Part shown: positions 42,501 to 51,805 of the stretch, piece after piece
How the letters are laid out: each line of letters starts with the position of its first letter
Position numbering within the stretch: position 1 is the stretch's first letter
DNA from: Brevibacillus_D fluminis_A
Lineage (GTDB): Bacteria > Bacillota > Bacilli > Brevibacillales > Brevibacillaceae
Length of the DNA: 64,000 bases
Reading direction: 5' to 3'
Assembly: GCF_052072235.1 (NCBI RefSeq)
Contig: NZ_CM125436.1
Location: 1,978,001-2,042,000, forward strand
The notes under the pieces: model-generated
Databases searched by the model: none
What the model saw: only the letters and a program-made list of their open reading frames with translations
What the model was told of the DNA's origin: nothing
Made by a program: the position numbers and the translations under genes

Positions 42501-43838
42501 ATGACTGCTCAAACACATCATTTCGATATCGTCATCGTTGGAGGAGGACTTGCAGGTTTGTCTGCAGCCGCCTATTTAGCGAATAAAGGAAAAAAGGTCG
42601 CTGTTCTGGAACGTGGCGCACTTGGCGGGCGAGCAGTGACATTACCCATAAAAGGTTTTCACTTCAACTTTGGAGCCCATGCGATCTATGGCCGCGATAC
42701 GTCCGTATTGCGCACCTTTGAAAAAGAACTGGGCATCCACATCAATTGGCGCGACTTTACGCCGAGCAAGGCAAAATATGACATCGGCGACGAAGTGACG
42801 GACGTGCCAGCCAATATTCAAGGTCTTTTCCGCACAAAAGTGCTGACAGGTTTAGATAAAGTGAGCTTCACCTTCAACATCTTGAAAACGATGCTCAAAC
42901 TGGAGTCCGGCCACCCGCACCTCTCGATCCAAAAATGGCTGGAGAAAAAAGAAGTCAATGAAGAAGTGCGCGAGATGATGCTGACGCTGGCGTCCTCCAA
43001 CTTCTTTACGAAAGAGCCGGAAAAAATCCCGTCGGATGTGTTCTTCCGCTACTATTCCCGCCTGTTTTTGACCAACAAGCCGGTCGCCTACATCGGCGGG
43101 GGCTGGCAATCGCTGATCCAGGAATTCGTGCGCGTGATCGAAGCGAACAACGGCACCATCTTCACCAAAACCAAAATCGACCGCGTTTCCTTTGAAGACA
43201 ACCGCATCACCGCTGTACATGCGGGCGAGGAAACGACGTTTACCGGCGATCAGTTCATCATGTGCATTCCGCCGAAGGAGCTGGACAAAATCATGGCCGG
43301 TTCCCGTCTGGAAGGTCTCGTGAAGCACTATGCGCAATACGATCCAACCTATGTCATGGTGTACGATATCGGCTTGAAAAAACGGATCGAAAGCCCGTAT
43401 ACCTACATTTACGACAAGCAAAACAACATGTTCATCACCGACATCTCGTACTACGATACAAGCTGTACGCCGGAGGGCGGCCAGCTGCTGCAAGCGACCG
43501 CGTACCTGCGCCAAGAAGACATGGGCAAAAAAGAAGTGCTGGAAGCGTACAAGGAAAAAATCGAGCATATGTATGACAAGCACTTCCCGGGCTGGAGAGA
43601 AGAACTGGTCGTGCCGCGCGTATCGCAGCGCGCAGTGGTACAGGAAATCAAATGGACGATGAACCAGCAAGCGATGCCGGTCTTCTTCCCGGATTATCGC
43701 AACCTGTTCTTCGCAGGCGACTGGTGCCAAGGCCAAGGCCAGCTGTCCGAGCTGTCGTTCTCCAGCGCGATGGCCGTCTGCGAGATGATCATGCAGCATC
43801 AGGAACTGGAGCTTGTCAGCAAGCATTCGATCGGATAA
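42501..43838 (+). CDS. Phytoene-desaturase-like FAD-dependent oxidoreductase
   Basis: A 445-aa flavoprotein of the amine oxidase/carotenoid desaturase superfamily. The FAD-binding motif FDIVIVGGGLAGLSAAAYLA is followed by LERGALGGRAVT, the GG doublet motif. The C-terminal flavin motif is NLFFAGDWCQGQGQLSELSF. There is no signal peptide. ATG 42501 has AAAGGGA 7 nt upstream. No phytoene synthase or carotenoid genes are adjacent, so the carotenoid role is not supported by context. Bacillales homologues are usually annotated only as NAD(P)/FAD oxidoreductases. It is monocistronic with its own terminator. Confidence 0.82.
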   Translation: MTAQTHHFDIVIVGGGLAGLSAAAYLANKGKKVAVLERGALGGRAVTLPIKGFHFNFGAHAIYGRDTSVLRTFEKELGIHINWRDFTPSKAKYDIGDEVTDVPANIQGLFRTKVLTGLDKVSFTFNILKTMLKLESGHPHLSIQKWLEKKEVNEEVREMMLTLASSNFFTKEPEKIPSDVFFRYYSRLFLTNKPVAYIGGGWQSLIQEFVRVIEANNGTIFTKTKIDRVSFEDNRITAVHAGEETTFTGDQFIMCIPPKELDKIMAGSRLEGLVKHYAQYDPTYVMVYDIGLKKRIESPYTYIYDKQNNMFITDISYYDTSCTPEGGQLLQATAYLRQEDMGKKEVLEAYKEKIEHMYDKHFPGWREELVVPRVSQRAVVQEIKWTMNQQAMPVFFPDYRNLFFAGDWCQGQGQLSELSFSSAMAVCEMIMQHQELELVSKHSIG

Positions 43839-43868
43839 AGGTAAAGCAATAAAGATCAGCAAGGCAAA

Positions 43869-43907
43869 AAGCGTGCATTCCGCGATGGGGATGTGCGCTT
43901 TTTTTGT
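43869..43907 (+). terminator. Intrinsic terminator after the FAD oxidoreductase
   Basis: The stem AAGCGTGCATTCC/GGGGATGTGCGCTT (with G-U pairs) is followed by TTTTTTG. Confidence 0.8.
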
Positions 43908-44039
43908 CACATCCCGCAAGGTGCGCAATTATGAGCGCTCATTGGGTGAAGATCCAAAATAAATAAAAATTATACGAAAAATAAGATTTTTCTGTAAACG
44001 TAATTGACTGCGCTTTCAATTTGCTCTAAAATGAGAGAA

Positions 44040-44166
44040 ACAATGACAAGACTGTAAACGTTTGTCCTCCTTCATGCCCGTTGCGAGATCACAGACGTAG
44101 ACACCAGTCCGATTTCCGTTACCAGAATGCCTCTGGCGTACGGGAGCTTGGACTGGTTTTTTCTGT
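44040..44166 (+). ncRNA. Structured leader with attenuator-like terminator upstream of the Pot-like operon
   Basis: The 300-bp gap before the ATPase gene has a long stem-loop at about 44103-44158: ACCAGTCC pairs with GGACTGGT, inside which CCGT pairs with ACGG and CCAGA with TCTGG. It is followed by TTTTTTCTG and ends 50 nt before the start codon. An upstream GACAA/TTGTC hairpin (44043-44063) encloses TGTAAACG. The layout fits transcription attenuation; I cannot match it to a known riboswitch class. Upstream (43960-44040) is AT-rich promoter-like sequence. Confidence 0.55.
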
Positions 44167-44214
44167 TTGTCGGCGACAAAAAGCGAAAAGTCAGTCGAAA
44201 GGGGTGTGCGCGCC

Positions 44215-45315
44215 ATGAATCAGACACATCTTGCCATCACGGATGCGACGAAATGGTACAAGAAATTCAAAGCGGTCGACGGGATCAATCTGGAGGTGAA
44301 AAAAGGGGAGTTTTTGACCATTCTGGGGCCGTCCGGTTCCGGCAAAACCTCGTTGTTGAAGCTGATCGCCGGGTTCGAGGAAGTGAGCGCCGGTTCGATC
44401 TACTTGAACCATCAAGATATTACGGGCAAAAAACCGTATGAGCGGGATATTGGCATGCTTTTCCAAAACTATGCGCTGTTCCCGCATATGACCATAGCAG
44501 ACAATATCGCCTATCCGCTCCGCCTGCGAAAAGTCAACAAGCAGGAGATTCGCGAGCGGGTCCAAAAAATTCTCGATCTGGTGCATCTGTCCGAGTACGG
44601 CAACCGGTTTCCCGGGCAGTTGAGCGGCGGTCAGCAGCAGCGAGTGGCATTGGCGAGGGCGATCGTCTTCAATCCGCCGCTTTTGCTGCTGGATGAGCCT
44701 TTGGGTGCCCTCGATAAAAATTTGCGCGAAAAGATGCAATTGGAGATCAAGCATATTCAGGAAAAGATCGGGATCACGACGATCAGCGTGACGCACGATC
44801 AGGAGGAAGCGCTAACCATGTCGGATCGGGTTTGCGTGATGAACAAGGGGCGAATCGAGCAAATCGCCACTCCGCAGGAACTGTATCAAAGGCCGGTCAA
44901 CAAGTTCGTTGCCGAATTCATCGGCGAAATCAATCTGCTTGCAGGCGAGGTCGTTGGAAACCAGGCAGGCCAGCTGGCGATCCGGCTGTTTGCGGATGAC
45001 GGCATCACGCTGCATTCCAATCATGACGGTGTTTTCAGCGAAAGAGAAGCATACGTGGCGATCCGGCCGGAAAATCTTCAGCTCGCCTCTGACCGTGGCG
45101 CGTTTGAAAACACGATGGAGGTGCAGGTTTGCGAGACGATTTATGTGGGGGACGCGTGCAAAGTCAAGACCAAAACCGCAAGCGGACAGGAGATGACGGT
45201 CAAGATCCCGACGCGCCTCTCCGGAAGCTGCAAAGCCGGTGATACGATCCTCTTGGGCTGGAACCGATCGGAATCGACCGTGATTCCGTACGAGCGCGAG
45301 GCGATCTTAGCATAA
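44215..45315 (+). CDS. ABC transporter ATP-binding protein, PotA/spermidine-putrescine type
   Basis: A 366-aa import ATPase. Walker A GPSGSGKTSLLKL, Q-loop LFQNYALFPHMTI, signature LSGGQQQRVALARAI, Walker B LLLLDEPLGALD, H-loop SVTHDQEEAL, then a C-terminal TOBE regulatory domain from about residue 270 (YVAIRPENLQLAS, VCETIYVGDACKVKTKT). ATG 44215 follows AAAGGGG; the frame is open to 44167, upstream of the terminator end. It leads an ATPase - binding protein - permease - permease operon. Polyamines are the family default, but other small organic solutes are common in this group. Confidence 0.9.
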   Translation: MNQTHLAITDATKWYKKFKAVDGINLEVKKGEFLTILGPSGSGKTSLLKLIAGFEEVSAGSIYLNHQDITGKKPYERDIGMLFQNYALFPHMTIADNIAYPLRLRKVNKQEIRERVQKILDLVHLSEYGNRFPGQLSGGQQQRVALARAIVFNPPLLLLDEPLGALDKNLREKMQLEIKHIQEKIGITTISVTHDQEEALTMSDRVCVMNKGRIEQIATPQELYQRPVNKFVAEFIGEINLLAGEVVGNQAGQLAIRLFADDGITLHSNHDGVFSEREAYVAIRPENLQLASDRGAFENTMEVQVCETIYVGDACKVKTKTASGQEMTVKIPTRLSGSCKAGDTILLGWNRSESTVIPYEREAILA

Positions 45316-45346
45316 CAAAATACAAAAAAACAATGGGGGAATTTTC

Positions 45347-46432
45347 ATGGGCAAAGGGTTGAAAGTCGGCTTGGTTACGCTTGTTGCAGGACTTGTGGTC
45401 GCGGGCTGCGGCGGGGGAGGGAGCGAGCAGCCAGCCAGCACCTCCGCTACCGGCGGACAAGCGAGTGGGGAACAGCAGGAACTGGTCGTCGTCGACTGGG
45501 GAGGCGCTTCGTCAGACGCGGCGAAAAAGGCGGAATACGAGCCGTTTGAAAAGAAATTCAACGTAAAGATTACGGTTGTTTCCCCGACCGATGTAGGCAA
45601 ACTGAAGGCGATGGTCGAGAGCGGTAATGTCGAGTGGGATGTCGTCAATTCCGATACCGATGTGGCGATTCGACTCGGCAGCGAAGGGCTGCTCGAAAAG
45701 CTGGATTACAGCGTCATCAATGCCAAGGATGTGTATCCGGAGCTTGTCACGGATTATTCCATCGGGCAGGAGCTGTTCTATACGAATATCGGATACAGCA
45801 CCGAGCTGTTTCCAGGGGGCAGCCATCCGAAAAGCTGGGCGGATTTCTGGGATACCGCGAAGTATCCGGGCCCTCGCGCCTTGTACAAGACGCCGATGTC
45901 GACGCTGGAAGCGGCGCTGCTTGCCGATGGCGTAGCTCCTGACAAACTGTATCCGCTCGATGTCGACCGCGCTTTGAAAAGCCTCGATAAAATCAAAAAA
46001 GACGTGAAAGTATGGTGGGAAGCGGGCGCGCAGCCGCCACAGCTGCTGTCAACCAAAGAAGTGGCAGCTTCCATGGCGTGGAACGGACGCATTTCTGCGG
46101 CGAAGGCACAAGGCTCCAAAATCGACAATGAGTTCAATCAGGCACTTGCCATGTCGACCTCATGGGTCGTTCCGAAGGGGACGCCGCATAAAGACTTGGC
46201 GATGAAGTTCATCGCCTATGTGTCCGAGCCTGAACCGCAGGCCGAATATTCCAAACTGATCGATTATGCGCCGACCAATGCCAAGGCGCTGGACCTGCTG
46301 TCTGACGACTTGAAAGCGCGGCTTGGGCAGTTGAAGAAGGACAAGGAGAACCAGGTGATCCTCGACGTCAACTATTGGGCGAAGAACTTCGATGAGGTAA
46401 ACGCGAAGTTCAATAAGTGGCTGCTGCAATAA
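45347..46432 (+). CDS. Extracellular solute-binding lipoprotein, PotD-like (SBP family 1)
   Basis: A 361-aa lipoprotein with lipobox VVAGCG (Cys about 21) and a Gly/Ser/Ala linker. The mature part resembles PotD/PotF: ELVVVDWGGASSDAAKKAEY near the N-terminus, VEWDVVNSDTDVAIRLGSEG, and YTNIGYSTELFPGGSHPKSW then DFWDTAKYPGPRALY. The polyamine-binding acidic residues of PotD cannot be confirmed by eye, and WGGASSDA resembles receptors for other organic solutes. Gene order (ATPase first, then receptor, then permeases) is common for this subgroup. Confidence 0.88.
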   Translation: MGKGLKVGLVTLVAGLVVAGCGGGGSEQPASTSATGGQASGEQQELVVVDWGGASSDAAKKAEYEPFEKKFNVKITVVSPTDVGKLKAMVESGNVEWDVVNSDTDVAIRLGSEGLLEKLDYSVINAKDVYPELVTDYSIGQELFYTNIGYSTELFPGGSHPKSWADFWDTAKYPGPRALYKTPMSTLEAALLADGVAPDKLYPLDVDRALKSLDKIKKDVKVWWEAGAQPPQLLSTKEVAASMAWNGRISAAKAQGSKIDNEFNQALAMSTSWVVPKGTPHKDLAMKFIAYVSEPEPQAEYSKLIDYAPTNAKALDLLSDDLKARLGQLKKDKENQVILDVNYWAKNFDEVNAKFNKWLLQ

Positions 46433-46519
46433 AAAGGTTCTGTCGGGCAGTGGGAATCGCACTCCGAATCATCGAACGCGCAGACGACCAGGTTCGGACC
46501 ATATGTAAGGGGGAACTTT

Positions 46520-47416
46520 ATGTCTAAAGGTAAAATAGAGGCAGCTGCACTGCCCGCAGTGCCCACGCTGCAAATCGCCAAAATGCCGGGACTCAAGTGG
46601 CTGCTTTTGATCGTACCGCTTGTGTACGTCCTGTTTCTTCTGTACTACTCGATGATCAGCGTGCTGAAGCTCTCTGTAGTCGATCATACCGGATTTACGC
46701 TGACCTACGTAAAGGATGTGCTGACGGATACGCTTTATTTGAAAGTGCTGTGGAATACGCTGAAACAAGCGTTTTTCGTCACCGTGTGGACTGTGGTGCT
46801 GGCATATCCGATCGCGTATTTGCTGGTCGTCATTGAATCCGGGACATGGAAAAAAGTCATCATGGGAACGGTCATGATTACGATGTGGATCAGTTTGCTG
46901 GTTCGTACGTTCACCTGGAGCGTAATTTTGCAGGAGCATGGTGTGATCAATTCGGTTTTGTTGAATCTCGGGGTGATCAAGGAGCCGCTCAAGCTGCTGT
47001 ACAATACGGTCGGCGTCACCATCGGGATGACCCACATTTTGCTGCCATACATGGTGTTGAGCCTGTATGCGGTCATGGAGCGGATTGATCGCCGGTTGGT
47101 CCAGGCGGCGCAAGGGATGGGGGCAAAGCCGTGGCAGGCCTTTGTCCACATCATGTTGCCGCTCTCCTTGCCGGGCGTCATGTCAGGATCATTGATTGTG
47201 TTTGTACTCGGGCTGGGTTATTTCATTACGCCGGCGTTGCTGGGCGGGCAAGGCAACATGATGATTTCCAAGCTGATTCAGGAAAACATCCAAACGACGC
47301 TCAACTGGAATCTGGCCGCAGCGCTTTCGCTCGTGCTGCTTGCGACAACGTTGCTGCTGCTCGGGTTGGCGTACTGGGTGTCCCGCTTGTCACCGATGTT
47401 GAAAGGGGACCGATAA
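46520..47416 (+). CDS. ABC transporter permease, PotB-like
   Basis: A 298-aa BPD_transp_1 permease with six main membrane helices. The EAA loop is RRLVQAAQGMGAKPWQAFVH followed by IMLPLSLPGV. The N-terminal tail of about 25 residues is cytosolic. The start follows AAGGGGG. It ends 2 nt before the next permease start. Confidence 0.9.
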   Translation: MSKGKIEAAALPAVPTLQIAKMPGLKWLLLIVPLVYVLFLLYYSMISVLKLSVVDHTGFTLTYVKDVLTDTLYLKVLWNTLKQAFFVTVWTVVLAYPIAYLLVVIESGTWKKVIMGTVMITMWISLLVRTFTWSVILQEHGVINSVLLNLGVIKEPLKLLYNTVGVTIGMTHILLPYMVLSLYAVMERIDRRLVQAAQGMGAKPWQAFVHIMLPLSLPGVMSGSLIVFVLGLGYFITPALLGGQGNMMISKLIQENIQTTLNWNLAAALSLVLLATTLLLLGLAYWVSRLSPMLKGDR

Positions 47417-47418
47417 GC

Positions 47419-48189
47419 ATGTGGCTGCGCATTGTGGTAGGGGTTTTGCTTGTGCTGATGATCGCCCCGATTTTGGTGATGATTCCGCTCTCCTTCAGCT
47501 CGCAGGTCGCGTTTCAGTTTCCGCCTGAAAGCTATTCGATGCAATGGTATGAAAACTTTTGGAACAACAGACAGTGGACGGAAGGATTGTGGCGGAGCGT
47601 CGTCGTCGCTTTCTTTACGGCGATTGTCTCGCTTGCTCTGGGAACCATGGCGGCATTGGCCGTGAATCGTCTTACATTCCCAGGCAAAAAAATCTTTCTC
47701 AACCTGATGGTGGCACCGATGGTCATACCGGTCATCGTGGTCGGGATCGCGATGTACCATACGTTTTCAGCCTACAAGCTGACCAATTCGATCCCGGGAC
47801 TGGTGTTGGCCCATTCGATCCTGGCGATCCCGATCGTATTCGTGACGATCATGGCCGGTCTCAAAGGAGTGGACGGCAACCTCGAGTTGGCGGCACAAAG
47901 CCTCGGCTCCACGCCGATCGGCGCATTTTTCAAAGTCACCCTTCCGCTGATCCGTTCCTCCGTGTTTACAAGTGCTTTGTTCGCTTTCATAACGTCATTG
48001 GATGAGGTTGTCGTGAGCATTTTCATCGCCGGTTCCAAAACGAAGACGCTGCCGATCGTGATGTGGGAAAACATGAGGACCCAAGTCGATCCGACCATTG
48101 CGGCGGTATCTACGTTATTGATTGTCGGCACGGCGGTGTTCCTGATTTTGTCGCAAAGCGTGTCAAAGGGCGGGGATGCCCGATCATAA
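47419..48189 (+). CDS. ABC transporter permease, PotC-like
   Basis: A 256-aa BPD_transp_1 permease; the EAA loop is NLELAAQSLGSTPIGAFFKV followed by TLPLIRSS. Six helices. ATG 47419 comes 2 nt after the previous stop, with AAAGGGGA 9 nt upstream. It completes the four-gene importer and is followed by a terminator. Confidence 0.9.
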   Translation: MWLRIVVGVLLVLMIAPILVMIPLSFSSQVAFQFPPESYSMQWYENFWNNRQWTEGLWRSVVVAFFTAIVSLALGTMAALAVNRLTFPGKKIFLNLMVAPMVIPVIVVGIAMYHTFSAYKLTNSIPGLVLAHSILAIPIVFVTIMAGLKGVDGNLELAAQSLGSTPIGAFFKVTLPLIRSSVFTSALFAFITSLDEVVVSIFIAGSKTKTLPIVMWENMRTQVDPTIAAVSTLLIVGTAVFLILSQSVSKGGDARS

Positions 48190-48222
48190 GCGGAATAAGG
48201 GGAACAACTGCATACTGAAAAG

Positions 48223-48256
48223 AAAGGCTTTCGCTATTGCTGCGGAGGCCTTTTTT
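48223..48256 (+). terminator. Intrinsic terminator of the Pot-like operon
   Basis: The stem AAAGGCTTTCGC/GCGGAGGCCTTT (with G-U pairs) is followed by a T run. Confidence 0.8.
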
Positions 48257-48407
48257 GCGTGCGCCAGGCGGGTTTTGGCTGTTCTTTTTCATCACTTTGA
48301 CATCTGTAACTTCATTTTATGAGTATTATTGAAGTGTATATTTTCAAATGTTAAACTATTCGTAAAATTACCTCAATCGTTACTGATCCATAAAGGAGCC
48401 GCTGCAC

Positions 48408-49286
48408 ATGAAAGCAAATGTCAAGGAACGAATTCGCACCCATTTTGCCGGTTTGACGGCAAGCCAACGGATGATCAGCCGCTTCGTGCTGGAAAAGCCG
48501 AACCTGATTGCCGTACATACCGCCAAAAAAATCGGCGAGCTGACCAGCACGAGTGAATCGACGGTCATTCGTTTCAGCTATGCGCTTGGTTATTCCGGCT
48601 ATGGCGAAATGCAGGAGGAGATCAGGCGCGCTCTTTTAATTTCCGACCAGCTGCGCGGGCCGATCGAAAAGCATCAGGAGGCGTCCGGCGAGCGGGTCAC
48701 AAGCGAAAATTTTGTCCAGCAGGCGTTGGAAACGGACATTGCCTACATTCAGCAGGCGCTTGTGCATGCAGACGTGGCATTGTTCCGCGAAGCGATTCGG
48801 CTGATCATGTCGGCGGACAAAATCGTCGTCGTCGGCTTCCGCTGGTGCCACATACCCGCGACATGGCTTGCCAATGCGCTCAATACGCTGAAAGGCGATA
48901 CGCACCTGTACCAGGGAGCGATCGGCAACGCGGACTATCTGATTACGGAGCACAGCAAAAAGTGGCTCGTCATCGCGCTTTCGTTTCCCCGCCATCCGGC
49001 AGAAACCATTGCTTTCGTCAAAGCAGCCAAGACGATTGGCGCGCAGGTTCTGGCGATTACGGAGGGGGAACTATCGCCGATCAGTGCAAAAGCGGACGTG
49101 ATGCTCAAGGTGACGACACCGCAGCCCGCCGCCACCAATGGCATGCCGACGCTGTTTTCGATCCTGAATGCATTGGTGGAGGGGGTAATGGCGGCAGGCG
49201 GCGACGAGATTGCGCACCGGCTGCAGCAATACGACGAGATCAGCTCAACCTTTTATTCTTTTGCAGGAGATGAGGAAGATGAGTAA
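48408..49286 (+). CDS. RpiR/MurR-family transcriptional regulator (HTH + SIS)
   Basis: A 292-aa regulator. The N-terminal helix-turn-helix (about residues 1-77) has FAGLTASQRMISRFVLEKPN and TAKKIGELTSTSESTVIRFS. The C-terminal SIS domain (about 125-260) has DKIVVVGFRWCHIPATWLAN and KKWLVIALSFPRHPAETIAF, the usual sugar-phosphate-binding fold. It is the first gene of a regulator - CapA - M20 - MFS cluster and overlaps capA by 8 nt. Imperfect repeats (ACTTCA/TGAAGT; TTGAA/TTCAA) upstream at about 48312-48352 may be its operator. Confidence 0.88.
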   Translation: MKANVKERIRTHFAGLTASQRMISRFVLEKPNLIAVHTAKKIGELTSTSESTVIRFSYALGYSGYGEMQEEIRRALLISDQLRGPIEKHQEASGERVTSENFVQQALETDIAYIQQALVHADVALFREAIRLIMSADKIVVVGFRWCHIPATWLANALNTLKGDTHLYQGAIGNADYLITEHSKKWLVIALSFPRHPAETIAFVKAAKTIGAQVLAITEGELSPISAKADVMLKVTTPQPAATNGMPTLFSILNALVEGVMAAGGDEIAHRLQQYDEISSTFYSFAGDEEDE

Positions 49287-50577
49287 AACGATGACGTTCG
49301 CCGCTACCGGCGACAGCTTTATCACGAGGAGCACGGCCAATGACCCGGATCAGTTCGCCCGCATCGCACAGCTGCTGCAAGCAGCCGATGCCCGGTTCAC
49401 CAATCTGGAGACGACCGTGCATGACAACGAAGGCTATCCCGGCGCGTTTAGCGGCGGTACGTGGGCGATGTCCCCGCCGCAAGTGCTGCGCCATTTGAAA
49501 GAATATGGCTTCAACCTGATCGGCTGGGCGAACAACCACACGCTTGACTATTTATACGGCGGACTGGAAGCGACGGAACGGTATTTAAACCAGTATGAAT
49601 TCGTTCATGCGGGCGCGGGAAAAAACTTGGCGGAGGCATCTGCTCCGCGGTATCTCGATTTGCCGGCGGGGCGCGTCGCACTGATCGCTGCGACATCGAC
49701 CTTCCATCCGTGGTGGGTTGCAGGCGAGCAACGCGCCGACAGCATCGGCAGGCCCGGCATCAATCCGCTGCGGTATGTGACCCAGCATGCGGTGTCGCCG
49801 GAACGGCTGCAGCAGCTCAAGGAGATCGCGGATGCCGTGGACATCAATGCGGTGAACAAGGTGCTGATCGAGGAAGGATTCATGAACCCGCCGGGAGAGG
49901 GGATTTTTTTGTTCGGCAATGCCCGATTCGTCGAGGGGACCGAGGAGAAGACGACGACGGTTCCGCATCCGCGCGATTTGGAGCGTATGCTAGGCTCCAT
50001 TCGGGAAGCGAAGCGCCGGGCGGATTATGTGCTGGTCAGCCTCCACGTCCATGAGATGAAAGGCGCGGACAAGGAGGTTGCCGCGGAGTTCGTGCAGACG
50101 GTGGCGCATGCATGTATTGACGCAGGCGCACATGCCATCATCGGGCACGGCCCGCATATCGTCCGCGGCATCGAGCTGTATCGCAAGCGGCCGATTTTCT
50201 ACAGCCTCGGCGATTTCATCTTTCAGACAGAGACGGTGAGCAGCCAGCCAGCTGACTTTTACGAGTTTTATGGTTTATGCCATACGCATCGGGTGGCGGA
50301 CGCGCTGGAGGCGATGAGCGCCAACTATTCGCGGGGATTGTGCGTGCATCGGGATGTCTGGGAGTCGGTCATTCCGGTTTGGAAAATGGCGGATGGCGAG
50401 CTTGCGGAGCTGCTGCTGTATCCGATCGAGCTGGGCTTTGACGAACCGATTTACCGGATGGGCTGCCCCGCACTGACACACGATACGCGCATTTTGGAAT
50501 CGCTTCAACGTTTAAGTGCGCCGTACGGGACGACGATCACCATCGAGGACGGCGTCGGAAAAGTCAAGATTGATTGA
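49279..50577 (+). CDS. CapA-family metallophosphatase-like protein
   Basis: A 432-aa PGA_cap/CapA domain protein (calcineurin-like fold). The N-terminal metal motif is FAATGDSFITR; FTNLETTV carries Asn/Glu, NLIGWANNHTLDY the NNH motif, and the C-terminal GAHAIIGHGPHIVRGIELYR then YSLGDFIFQ complete the site. No signal peptide or membrane anchor is present, unlike capsule-anchoring CapA, so it is probably cytosolic. ATG 49279 overlaps the regulator stop by 8 nt (translational coupling). With an M20 amidohydrolase and a carrier downstream, it likely belongs to catabolism of an amide or gamma-glutamyl compound (inference). Confidence 0.85.
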   Translation: MSKTMTFAATGDSFITRSTANDPDQFARIAQLLQAADARFTNLETTVHDNEGYPGAFSGGTWAMSPPQVLRHLKEYGFNLIGWANNHTLDYLYGGLEATERYLNQYEFVHAGAGKNLAEASAPRYLDLPAGRVALIAATSTFHPWWVAGEQRADSIGRPGINPLRYVTQHAVSPERLQQLKEIADAVDINAVNKVLIEEGFMNPPGEGIFLFGNARFVEGTEEKTTTVPHPRDLERMLGSIREAKRRADYVLVSLHVHEMKGADKEVAAEFVQTVAHACIDAGAHAIIGHGPHIVRGIELYRKRPIFYSLGDFIFQTETVSSQPADFYEFYGLCHTHRVADALEAMSANYSRGLCVHRDVWESVIPVWKMADGELAELLLYPIELGFDEPIYRMGCPALTHDTRILESLQRLSAPYGTTITIEDGVGKVKID

Positions 50578-50595
50578 GAGGGAGGGGGGCCGGAC

Positions 50596-51780
50596 ATGAG
50601 AGAGCGGTTGTTTGCGCGGCTGGAGGCGTTGTATCCCAAGCTTGTCGCCATGCGCCGGGATTTGCACATGTACCCGGAGCTATCGTTTCAGGAAGTGAGG
50701 ACGCCGCAAAAAATTGCGGATGCGTATCGGGCATGGGGACTGGAAGTTCGCGAGCAGGTGGGAGGCCGGGGTGTTGTCGCGTTCCTTCGCGGGAAAAACC
50801 CGGGCAAGACTGTGGCGCTAAGAGCCGATTTCGATGCGCTGCCGATCCAGGATGAGAAGGAAGTGTCGTACAAGTCGCGGATTGAAGGCGTTATGCACGC
50901 TTGCGGCCACGACATTCACACGGCTTCCTTGCTGGGCGTGGCTGAAACGCTTGCAGCGGAACGGGAAGCGCTGTCGGGTACGGTCGTCTTCATCCATCAG
51001 TTCGCGGAAGAGGTACCGCCGGGAGGGGCCAGCGCGATGATCGAGGACGGCTGTCTCGACGGGATGGATGTGATTTTCGGGGCGCATGTGGCCTCGATTT
51101 TGCCGCTCGGCGTGATCGGGGTGAAGGAAGGCTATCTTACCGCAGCATCCGATAATTTCACGATCGAGATCAGCGGAAAAGGCGGGCACGGCGCCGGCCC
51201 GCATTTGACGGTCGATGCGCTGGTCACCGGCAGCCAGCTGGTGACGGCTTTGCAGCAAATTGTGTCGAGGCGGGTTGACCCGCTCCAGCCAGCCGTATTG
51301 ACAGTGGGTACGTTCATGAGCGGCGGGGCGCCGAATGTCATTGCCCAGACAGCCACGATCGAGGGGACGGTCCGCACGTTTGATGAAGCGACGCGCAGTC
51401 TCATGGAGGAAGCGATCGGCACGATTACACATGCGACTGCAGCAGCGGCGGGGGCGCGTGCGGACTATGCCTACAGCAAAGGGTATCCGGCCGGTTGGAA
51501 TCATCCGGACGAAACCCGGCAGGTGGAGCGACTTGCCAAGGAACTGTTTGGTCCTGAGCAGGTGATGCAGCTTCCTGCCGGGATGGGCGGCGAGGATTTC
51601 GCCTACTATTTGCAGCGCGTGCCTGGCAGTTTCTTTTACGTAGGCGGGGGGAATGAGGAAATTGGCGCGAGCTACCCGCACCATCATCCGCGCTTTGATG
51701 TGGATGAGCGGTCGATGCTGTTCATCGGAAAGCTGTTTTTGGCAATCGTCCTGGACAGCTTGTCACAAGACCAGCCGTAA
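50596..51780 (+). CDS. M20-family amidohydrolase/peptidase
   Basis: A 394-aa zinc amidohydrolase of the M20D type (IAA-amino acid hydrolase/hippuricase/YxeP-like). Metal and catalytic motifs: VALRADFDALPIQDE, MHACGHDIHTASLLG, HQFAEEVPPGGASAM (catalytic Glu-Glu) and the C-terminal GMGGEDFAYYLQ and YPHHHPRFDVDE. The dimerisation domain insert begins SGKGGHGAGPH. It typically cleaves N-acyl amino acids. The start follows GGAGGGGG. It sits between capA and an MFS carrier in one apparent operon. Confidence 0.92.
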   Translation: MRERLFARLEALYPKLVAMRRDLHMYPELSFQEVRTPQKIADAYRAWGLEVREQVGGRGVVAFLRGKNPGKTVALRADFDALPIQDEKEVSYKSRIEGVMHACGHDIHTASLLGVAETLAAEREALSGTVVFIHQFAEEVPPGGASAMIEDGCLDGMDVIFGAHVASILPLGVIGVKEGYLTAASDNFTIEISGKGGHGAGPHLTVDALVTGSQLVTALQQIVSRRVDPLQPAVLTVGTFMSGGAPNVIAQTATIEGTVRTFDEATRSLMEEAIGTITHATAAAAGARADYAYSKGYPAGWNHPDETRQVERLAKELFGPEQVMQLPAGMGGEDFAYYLQRVPGSFFYVGGGNEEIGASYPHHHPRFDVDERSMLFIGKLFLAIVLDSLSQDQP

Positions 51781-51805
51781 TAAAACGAAAAGGGAGTGAG
51801 ACGAA

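Noticed and set aside
43984..44020. A cre-like sequence upstream of the Pot-like operon
   Set aside because: The best alignment to TGWAANCGNTNWCA has two or more mismatches in conserved positions, so it is not called as a site.
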